Source of the DNA: Berghia stephanieae
Lineage: Eukaryota; Mollusca; Gastropoda; Nudibranchia; Aeolidiidae
Length of the DNA stretch: 64,000 nt
Reading direction: 5' to 3'
NCBI GenBank assembly: GCA_034508935.3
Contig: CM067445.1
Coordinates: 22,802,822-22,866,821, forward strand
Under the pieces are notes generated by a model. The model worked only from the letters and a program-made list of their open reading frames with translations, was not told the DNA's origin and searched no databases. The position numbers and the translations under genes were made by a program. Of the stretch, positions 25,301-36,900 are shown one piece after another. The first letter of the stretch is position 1. The number at the start of each line of letters is the position of its first letter.

Positions 25301-27777
25301 TTTTAAAATAATGGTAATTAGAATGATAATAATGAATTTAATGATTTTATCTGTAAAAAAAAAAAGAAATTTTTCTACAAACATGATGAGTCCGTCATAT
25401 TATATGAAAGCAATGAACTAAGCAGAATTCAGATTTATTGTACTGTAAATGGAAGCATTTTTGTGGCAACTCAAAAATTTAAACAGGAATTGAATGGTCC
25501 GTCTTTTTTATATATATATATGCGTATATATCTTCAACATATTGATGAATGCTAAAGATGTTAACATTCCAACAGAAGTGAGCCAATATAGCAGAAGTGT
25601 AAAATTGTTAAAAGCACAGCTATGTGTACTCGATAATTTGTGAAGACCACGTAATGCGGTTTCTTGTATCTGGATTGATTGTGAACATTTTCGGGTAATA
25701 AAATAAGGATTTTTAGATGTATATTTTTTTATCTATTTAATACATCTCAAATCACTATTACTTTTGCCTAATCAATGGCAAATGTGCTTGTTGAATTTTT
25801 CTTTCATGTTATCTTTTTTTTTTTTTTTTGTTCTTTATTCAACTAGGTCCAGATGAATCAGAGGAAAAAAATGAAAGTAGTGATTCAGAGGAAGAGGGTG
25901 ATTCCAAGAAGAAGGCCAAGGATTTGATATTGGGTCATCGAGTAGGCAAAAAATCAAGGAAAAGGCAGAGAAAACTTGACAAAGCATTGCAGGCTGTGAA
26001 TAAACACAAGAAGAAAAAGAACAACAAGGAGATATTTGACAGTTCTGCCCTTCACCTTGTGCATGACCCTCAAGGTTTTAGTGAAAAGCTTCTCAAACAA
26101 CTGGAGAAAACAACTGAAAGATTTGAAGTCAAATTAATGATGATCGATTTGATATCACGTCTAATTGGAATACACAAATTGCTCTTGTTGAATTTTTATC
26201 CTTTTATGAAACGGTTCATCCAACCACATCAAAGAGAGGTGAGAAGGGTTTTGATGATTTAAAACCAACAAAATGTTTGTATCGTCTATTCTCTCACTGT
26301 TTGTCAAAGAATACACTGCAGGTCTTACATAAATATAGAGTATGTTTGACAAATATATTCATATTGCTCTAAAAAAGTTTTTATCTTAAATTGATATGTT
26401 TAAAAGCCATGAAGAATTAAATGAATAAACGCTAAGTAGGTATTTGTCCGAATGTTCACAAACATGTTTGAGTTTCCAGTAAGTGTTAAATGTATACCAC
26501 GCCTCCATTTCTCTCCCCCCTCCCTTTGTTCTAATGAAATCCAGGTGAAGTATTGTTTGTGTTTGTTTGGGTTGTTTTTTTGTTTTTTTTATTTGACCCA
26601 ATTCAAACTCTTCCCTCAAAGGTTTAGAGGAATTTTGTTTCAACTTTATTCTGATATCTGAATTTTCTAAATCATTAGATAAATATTTGAAATTATTTAC
26701 TCTTTTTTGTCCTTTGATTTGCTTCAAAGCTGAAAGATATAAGGTTTTCATCACACCGGTTAATGCTATGTGAATTCAAATAGGTCACCTGACCAAATAT
26801 TGTCTTGTGGTGTTCTTTCAAATATCATTGGGGATGCTTATCACTTGAAGAAAAGTTTCCGTCGTAGAGATGAAAAAGTTGTTTTTGTTGGGTATTTTGG
26901 GGTTTTTTTCATTTCATCTTTATTTGTGTTCTTTGTATTTTTGTTTGTTTTTATTTTTACACTTTTGTTTGTTTGGGTTTTTTAATTTATTTTTGTGTTG
27001 CTGTTGTTTTTTGTTTTTTTTAAATATTAAGTCTAGTGGTAAGTCATTAATTTTTTCGATAATTTAGTCATAGGTTCAGTCTTGGTGAAGATGCTCTTTG
27101 GGAGTTTTCTTTGTGACTTCAGTGTAAATGCCTTATCATTTATAGAAAGTCTTTAAAACAGAGCATAATAAACAAAAATTAATGTAACAGATTTTAAAAA
27201 GAACACAGAACATTTTGGATCAAAACCCTTCTTCAGCCAACAACAAAAATTTCCAGATTGATGACAGAGATATTTTGTAGGTCCTCTCTGTAGAAAAATT
27301 TAAAACAGAGAATCCACCTTTTTAGATTGAACAGAAGTATGTATGTTTCAAAGGGCATTTGAATAAAGTTTTATTTCGTTGTTTTATTTTTTCATAGAGA
27401 ATATGCAAACTTTATTTTCAGTAATCAGTAACAGATTGAATCATTTTTCTCAACTGAGTTGAAGAAGATTCCAATGAGTTTATTTTAATGTTTGTCATTA
27501 CCAGGTGACTCGACTATTGCTGTACCTTGCTCAGGGTAGCCATGAAGTTGTCCCGCCTGATGCCATGGAGGACATTTTGATGACTATTGCCAACAACTTC
27601 ATCACTGAGAGGAACTCTGGAGAGGTGATGGGGGTTGGTCTCAATGCAGTGAGAGAAATCTGTAGCAGGTGTCCCCTTGCAATGTCAGAGGATTTACTCA
27701 AGGATTTGGCACAATACAAGGGTCACAAGGACAAAAGTAAGGGATGATATTCCCTCCCCCTCCCCCCATCACTCTTT

Positions 27778-27873
<96 letters not shown>

Positions 27874-27879
27874 CTCTCT

Positions 27880-27946
<67 letters not shown>

Positions 27947-30900
27947 CTCTCTCTCTCTCTCTTTCCTCTCTCTCTCTCTCTCTTGTGTGTATTGAATAAT
28001 GTGACTATTGTGTGTACGTCATGTAATATGCCTCAACTTGTTTTATAAAGTATCTCAGCTGGAAACTTTGGTTTGAGCTATGATGTATCATTAATCACTG
28101 ATGGTTTAAGAACTTTTATCTTTCAGCTGTCTTTATGGCTGCCAGATCTCTGATTCAGCTCTACCGTCACCATGATGTGAAGATGTTACACAGAAAGGAC
28201 AGGGTATGTTAGTTTATGCATCTTAAATTTCATATGTATGTATTGTTTATTTTGTTTCGAGGAAAGAAAAAAAAAGAGAGAGAGGTTAAGTGAAGCCGTC
28301 AGAGCTCAGTCTTGTCTCTTTTATCATCTATATCTGTTTTCCTCTTTCTTATAGCTATCTTTCTTGGAAAGAGATTACTTCGTCTTATCCCAGCTTTGAA
28401 TTTCATCTTAAGCTGAGTGGGATTTTTTTTCTTCATAATTGCTCTTTCCATTATTTTCATTATACATGTTAGTAATTTTTTGCAGGGATCCTTTGCCATA
28501 GGTGATACTTTAACCCTCTCCTTACCAACTATAGGAAAATCGTCACATTCGTTACGATGCAATCAACCTTATCCTTATTCAAATTTCTTTTGTACATCAT
28601 AAAATTTTAAGATAATGAACAGTGTGTTGTAGAGTATGTTTTGCTAAAGATATTATGTATGGCAAGAACTTACTGCTATTATGTGAGAGTGATAAAAAAT
28701 CTAACTTTTGTGTTAGTTGGGTGTGAAGTTTTGGGGAAAATCCTAAAAATGGCTGGTGAGGAGAGGGTTAAGGTAATTACAAGACTTGATTAATGGATAG
28801 ATTGACCTTAGGATCTACTTCACTTCACTGTTTGAACCAGTCCTATTTGTCTTATTTTTTTCTCTGGAGGTTGTTTGCACAGATTTATCTATGATTTTTT
28901 GGCCATCCCATTATCTTCATTTTACATAACGTTGAAATGACCTGTGAATTTGGAACTGCCATAAACTACCAGGGGAAAAAAACACAACAAATTATTTTTT
29001 TTAACAATTGGAATTTCATTTATCACTTTTTTTTTTCTCTCCAGGGAAAGCCTACAGAAACACAGAAAGAAGTTAAAGTGTTAAAGTATGGAGAGACAGG
29101 AGCTAAATCTTTCATTGCTGGAGCAGAAGTCATACCTGAAAGGCTTGAAAAGGAAACAGATGAAAAACAAGATCAGGGTATGACTTTTTTTGAATATGGG
29201 GTAGACAGGTATTGCAGTATCTTTTTAACATTTATCTTTGCAAAGATAGCAAAAATTAACTTTTTGGTCACATGGGTATATTGGCATACAGTGCTCAGCA
29301 CATAATATTCATCAATAATTCATGGTCAAATGAGGTTAGCACTGTTTGCTGTGTATGTAAGATACTGATTCAATTCACTAAATGGGATTGTAAAAGAATG
29401 AAAATTTTAATGTGTTGTTCCATCATTTTTAGTTCTCACTAAATGCTATCAAGCAGATTATAAACATCTATCGTTACACATAGTTTGTGTTGTTGGTCTG
29501 TTATATCTGGCTGGTGGATGATTTGAGTATTTTCCCTAAATGCACACCATCAATATCAATCAAACAATAAACATTAAAGGTTACACACCGTTATGTGTGT
29601 TCGTATGTTTAATGTGGATGCTGGATGTTGTGAGAAGTTTACCTAAACGCATGTAATCAATATTTGAATGAGACCTAAGCACAAAACTCAATGTCCAAAG
29701 TCAATAGCAAAGAGCTGAGTGGGTCAACTTCGTTCCTATTGTTGCTGCTATGCGTTTCCTTTTAAAAACTCATAACAATGCCAGCCGAATATTCTGTACC
29801 AACACACAAAACTATGTGTAACCTTAAAAGTTTATAGTCTCATTGATACAATTTTGTGAGAGCCTCATAAAAACAAAATCAACGAGCCGTGTGACGTCAA
29901 TTTCATTTCTTCGATACAAATGTATTTTGTAGGAGAAGAGAGTGGACAGAGTGAGTAGAGTCGTGTTTGTAATCAGTGTTTAATTTCAACGTATCAAAAC
30001 AGAATGCTGTGCTTTTGCTTTCTGTTTAAAATTGCTTCGTCAATATCATGGACCGAATAAAATTGATTGAAATTTTTCTGTGGTCTTTGTAAAATCAACC
30101 GAAATCGCAACAAATATGGGTGTCCTGCATCAGATAGATAAAAAATGTTAACGGACTGGCTAATTTTCATAGCAGACAGTAGTCTGGTTTTCCCTCTAGT
30201 TAACACACAGACAGAAGACAGACTTGCTCTTTCTTTTATTGATATAGATGTTTTTGTAGTGTTTTGTTTTGGTTTATTTAAAAAATATTTTCACATTCTA
30301 GTTTTGCCATGAAAAGAAGATATATCTTTTTAATGTGTTGGTTCAACGTGTACTTATATGCAGGTCTGACAGAACCCACATATGGGCCTAGTTTAACATT
30401 GTTGTAATGGACAATATTTTGTGTCACTTTTTGAGATTTCCATTACAACAATGAGCCCATAAAGAATTGGATTATCAGACCTGCAAATAAGTGCACGTCG
30501 TATTGGTTCTATTAAAGAAATATTTTTTAATGCACAATTCTGCTGTTACATTTTGTTTTTATTTAACTTTATTTTTCTCTTCAGTCACTAGTTTACATTT
30601 GGTACTGAAGGCCCAAAGAGTAAATCAAGTATATAATATAATTGATTACCTCAGTTAGTTTTGGGGAAAATACAGTCTGTGGTATAAATGTAAATGAATT
30701 TAATCAAATATTTATGGAATATGAGACTTATCAAAGAAGGGACCCTAGAATATTATTGTAATAAAATCGAAGGTCAAATCACTGTTATTAACTTTCAACT
30801 TTGTGTCTCTTTCTTATAAACTCGTTTGCCCTTTCCAGAGGAATGGGAATCTGCCAGTGAGGAGGAAGATGATGATGACGGAGATTGGGTTGATGTCCAC

Positions 30901-33900
30901 CACTCATCTGATGAAGAGGTAGGCGTGTGTTACCATTGATGTGTGCATGTTTTCTTTTGATTTTTTGTTCTTGTTTTGTTTCGTTTTTTGTTGTTTGTTT
31001 TGGGGTTTGTTATTAGAATGTAGGAATTCTTCCCATATATATGTTATTAGAATTTCCATTGCTGAGTAAAAACAAATATGGATTAAAATCGATTACTAAA
31101 TGTTGATAATGTAACTTTTTTTTTTTTTTAATTGTCAGTGGGAGCTCTGATCATTTTATATGTAGTTAGAATTAGGTGTTGTGTTTTTTTTTTAAAGGGA
31201 CTTTTATATCTGCATTTGGAATATTTATCACTAACTCATCTCACAATGAAATTAGTACAGTTTGTTTTTTATAATCGATTATTAATCTCTTCTTGTTCCA
31301 CTGTACATTTTTTTTTAACTTTTAATTTTCTTTGCCAAATTTTATTTAATTTATTGATATTTCTCTTATATATTACCGAATTGTGTTGTGATACAGAATT
31401 ATAATTTCCATACAAGGATGGATAGAGTATATCTTATCTCTTATCAGATGATAGTTGCATCACATCTTGATTTCAGTTCTTATATTCATCTATTTTTATA
31501 TTTTTTTATTTTACATAGACTGAAGAAAAGGATGAAACACCAGAAGAAGTAGCAGAGAGACAAAAGATTGCTGAAGAAGTCTCTTCCACAAGAATCATGA
31601 CAGATGAAGATTTCAGGGCCATAAGCTTGCAACAGATTTCAAAGGATCTACCATTTGCTAAGAGAGCTGCTAGCAAGGCCAGGAAAAGAAAGCGAGAGGA
31701 GATGGAAGAAAAGCAGAAGTAGGTTTGGCTGTAGTTTTTTGTGTTGGTTTTTTTTTTTTTTTTTTTTTTTTTTGGGGGGGGGGGGGGGGGGTTCTTTGAT
31801 ATTTCACATTTCTGACTAGTCTTCTCAAAACAGTATTATGTTGGAATGAACCTGATGATTAAAATCAAATTTTAAGCTTAATTGACTTCATTAACATTTG
31901 AATTGAGATAAATGTCTTCATTGAGGAGAGTGAGTTTTGCTTCTTAAACTTCATTTCCTATTATGTTCACTTTAAACTGTCTTTATCTGGTTCACTCATA
32001 ACAAATTACCTTCCGAGATGTGGGTCATAATTTTATGGGGATTATTTTTTTTTGGAAACAGTTATCATTTCAGTTGATTCTTTTTGAGATCAATGTGTAT
32101 GAATATTCAACAAATTTGTTTGATCGCCCATTCATGTGAACACAAGTTAAGATGTGTATTAGTTATCTTGTCTATTTCACACTTTATTCATTTTCTACAT
32201 GGTGGTATTTTTTGCAGTTATCTCATTTTTTTAATTTTTTTTGTGTCAGTAGTTAGATATCTCCCTTACAGTCAACATTTTTTTTTAAAGAGAAACGTTT
32301 TAAAACCTGAGTTAAATCAAAACTGTACTATGGTTGTTCAGTTTAGGATCCAAACCATAATTACCAAATAGATGATAAAAATTAAAAGTAAGTTCGTAAC
32401 AATACAATATGTTACAAAGGACTATTCAGTGAGTGATGGTAAAAGAGCTGCACACATGAAATAATTAGGATCTCTTGCCGATGTTTGATACACAATACGG
32501 CTAATATCAATTACACAAATTATTAACATATGAATTGTTCATATTTCAGTAAAGAGTTGCCTAGTCTGGGTGACATTGAGCTGGTCCATAAAAAGAAAGC
32601 ACACGACAGGGAGTCCAGACTGGCCACTGTTATGGTAGGTATTTCTTTGTGGTGTCTCCAATCTGTAAGACAAATCTTGTTGATCATTCTTTGTTGATAC
32701 CGATACCAATTGATTTACTAATAAGCACTCAACACAGTTTTCTTTATTGAATCTGCCTAGTCAGGATCCTTTTTCTAACCTCTGTTTTCCACTGGATCTG
32801 TTCATCTTGTGGAATATTTTTTTCCCATTGAAGTAGTGTTCTATTCAAAGTGCAGCAAGCAATTATCAGAATAAACTCCAGCTCCAAGGCAGTCGTAGCT
32901 ATTAAGAACTACAATTAACATTCCAACTCCAGCTATCAATTTATGCTAGAAATATACCTCAACTGCACCATGGGCTGATTAAGGTTTCCCCAGAGCCTTT
33001 TGTTATGCAATACAGAGTACAGATACCAAAAAGATATTTTACAAAATATGTGAGACAATATCAGCAATCCTCTAAACTTTAAACTATCTTTCGAAAAAGT
33101 AAAATGTAGATTAAGTATAATCCCAATGGATATCACTTGTGCATAAAAAATTATGTTCATGTTGCTCTGTCTTGAACAATTTGGTTAATTTTATCAAATA
33201 GGTCATTCTCATGAGCGTACTAATTGTTACCCAGATAAATTATTATTCAATTTTCATCTTAAATCTCTGTATCATACAGGCAGGGCGTGAAGGAAGAGAA
33301 AAGTTTGCCCATGGCCCGCAAAAGCTGAATCCCTTTGCTAGTACATCAAATAAGCAGAAGTTGAAAAAGAAAGCCTTCAACATGGTGAAACATAAAATTA
33401 GGAGTGGAAAAGTGAAGCGTTCCTTTCGAGAAAAACAGGTTTGGTTTCTTATTGTTTTTGTTTTTGGGACTGTTTTTTTTAGTTTTGTTTTGGAAGAGAG
33501 GGGGGGGGGGGGGGGGAGTGGAATGTTGGAAGGCATCTGTGACATCCTCAAGGATTTCTGATGAATATATTTGATCTCACTGAATTTCTTGGCAAAATTT
33601 TATGACTCTCAGATTTTGATCACCCAAAATCTTAATGAAAGCTGCGATTTTTAAAAAAATTTTTCATACTGTGCATAATTTGTTACACACCTTGGTGTAA
33701 AACAACATTGTCATTGTCCAAAATTATAGTGCATTTATTAGCTTTTGTATGATTTCCTTATATTAAGAATACTTATGATAAGAATGAGGAGCAATGTCTC
33801 TCCGAAGATAAGTGATGAGCAGTTTGGTTTTGTTAAAGAAAAGGGAAGGGTAATGCAATTTTATATTGAAAACAATAATGCAATGGTCAATCAAAAAAAC

Positions 33901-36900
33901 CAAAATCACTTTATCTATGCTTCATTGATTATTCCAAAGCCTTTGATTCAGGACAACATGAAACGCTCTTTAAAATCTTAGAAAAACTTATACTGGAATC
34001 AAACAGCATGTGTCAAACTTTGTAACGAAACATCTGACTTCTTTAACACTGAGAAGGGAGTAAGACACGGTTGCTTGCGTCTTATCACCAGACCTTTTTA
34101 ACATATATATTCAAATTGAATAAATGAAAGGCACTATTGTTGGGGGGAGGGCAGAATATGAATAACATAAGATACCCAGACAATGGTACTCTAGTGGTAT
34201 ACTCTCCAGAAAACATGCAGAAAATTTTAGATATACTGGTGAGCAAAATTGAAGAGATGGGCCTGAAATCAAATTTTAAGAAAACTGAATGCATGGTGGT
34301 CTCAAAGAATGACAACAACACAACCTTTCAATTGTCAAGTAAAGGAGTGTCAATCAAATAAGTAAAGAAATCTAAGTATTTAGGCACTTTTATTACCCAT
34401 GACGCATGTGACACAGAAAGATATGATAAAGAATAGCAATAGCGAAAAATGTGTTTCATAAAATGCGTCCACATGTGTCAAACAACCACCTAAAGTTGAA
34501 GACCAGAATGAAAGTAGTGGAGACATATGTTATAAGTACCCTTTTATACAGTTGTGAAACGTGGACGCTTAACAAAGAATATGCTCAGAGTCTAAAGGCA
34601 TTTGAGATGTGGATGTTGAGCTTATCATGGACAGACAAGTATATGAACGAGGAAGTGTTAGCAAAGGTGAGAAAAGGAAGAATATTGATAGATACCATCA
34701 GAAAGAAGCAGTTACAGTTTTTAGGACGTGTGGAGTAAAGATGGAATAGAAAAGTTGGTAACATCTGGGATGATTGAAGGAAGAGCTAGAGGAAGACAGA
34801 GAATGATATGTGTATATAGTAACCTAAGAATGGCCAAAAGTGATTTTAAAAGCAATGCATACTTTATGACCACTGCAGAGGATCGTGATATGTGGAGACA
34901 GCTGATTGGCAATGTGTTCAAGAGTACAAGCCACGATGGATGATGATGTTTTCCTTAAGTGGGAATGAATTGTATTGTAAAGTTCTTTTAACTCACTGAC
35001 TGCCACAGGTTTCGAAAATGGAATTCCCTTGACTGCCAGAGGTTCCGGCATGTTACTCCAAAAATCATAATGACCACACTTTTTAAGATAATAAAACACT
35101 TTAAAAAGCATACAAACCTGTTTTAGTTGTTCTTTCAAATGATGCCATTGAATTTCATGTAGCTTTATTCTGGATTTTACAATGTTTTTCTGAAAATAGG
35201 GTGTTTATTGCCAAAAACGAGAATTTTTTTAAAGGGTATAACTATAACTCTTCCTCGGACTGTCTTACTGTCTAAATATCTATAATATAATTGTTTTCTT
35301 TACAGAAACCAAGCAACATAATAACAATAATATAAGAAACAAAAAAAATATGATTTGGTGAATGTTTCCCTAAAAAATTACAAATAATTTTGCTTGGTGT
35401 GAAAATCCTTGAAACACGAATTGTCAACGCACAACGGGACCTTACAATCAGGGCACCAATACTTTGTTTCTTGTCGTTTTCTCGATGTACGATCTCTGTT
35501 CTGATCTGCCTTAGCCCTGTCTGTACATACTTTGCATGACCTTCTAGGTATCTTTTTGCTGGTTGCTGGCAGCGGTTCAGGGAAATGTCGTTCGACAAGA
35601 CGATTCATGGAGCTTACGACGGGTGAAGCCGAAGTGGTGGCAATGTCAGAAGTACTGGCACGTAGTTTGATTGCCTGTTTACGTTTGTACTCAATTGTAA
35701 GTTGGTCTGCCAAGTTCAAAATGAAGTCGTGTAGTTTCCACCTTGCTTTTCCTTTTGTCTGCAGTACCTTATTGAACAGAATGTGAGCTTGAACAGCGGA
35801 TAGTACGTAGAGGTGAACGAACAACTTCTTCCACCATTTGGCAGTTCTTCTGCGCAAAGGAACATATGAATGGAGTTGATCACTTCTATCTGTTGCACAC
35901 ATGTTCTTAGTGTAATCAATAATCACATTAGGTTTTGTTCTAGTTCCATGGCGGGTCGTGGTTTCACTCTGTTGGGTGGGGTCATGAATCGTCGACAACA
36001 TATACACATCTCTTTTGTCTTTCCATTTCAAAGCAACAAGCTCATTTTTTTGTCTGTAACAGACCTCTCCAACTGCAAGCTTTCTATCTGCTAGATCCTT
36101 TGGAAAGCCCTTTCTATTGAATCTACACGTCCCTATCATCATTGTTTTCCGTGCGACAAGTTCATCAGCAAGCGGGGGAGCGCAGTAATAGTTGTCCACG
36201 TACAGGTGATAGCCTTTGTCCAAAAGTGGCTGAAGGAGGCGCAGACAAACATCATGTGGTTTATTCGAAACATTTTCTTCACCAGCATAAATCTCAAAGG
36301 TGTAGACATAAGCACTTTTACTATCGGCCAACATGTACAGTTTGATCCCCCGCGACACTGGCTTGTCCTTGATATAAATTTTGAACCGCAGCTTCCCCCT
36401 CCATCCGCACACAGCTTCATCAATTGCAATGTTTTTGTCTGGAACACATAAAGCTGTAAATGTTCTTTGTAAATGCTCATAAAATGGCCTAATTTTAAAA
36501 AGTGGATCATGCCCTGGCTCTGTCGGAAGCACATAGTTGGTGTTGTCATTTACATGAATCATCATCAACAAAGCTTGAAAACGATTACGCGACATAATAT
36601 TTTTGGCGAACGGTGAATGAAGAATCTCTCTGGTAGACCAATATTCATCTATAACATGTTTATGAACAACTGACATATGTAAAAATAGAAGAAGAAAACC
36701 TTCAATGTCATGTACAGAAGCTGTCTTCCACTTCGCGAGACGACTATTCGGTGCAAGATTGGTTTTGGCAGCAATGCTCTGCTGAGCAAATCGGTTGGTT
36801 TGGGCTTTGAAATGTTTGATGAAATCCTTTGTTATGATTTTGTTATAAATGTCTATTGGAGTAATATCATCATCAATGGGAAATGTAAGTCCAGGATTGC

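Noticed and set aside
27677-28048. Leucine/serine repeat frames of 83 and 123 codons
   Set aside because: Translation of the CT microsatellite after SDAD1 exon 6.
36139-36549. 136-codon minus-strand frame
   Set aside because: Out-of-frame shadow of the piggyBac transposase, which has conserved catalytic motifs in the other frame.
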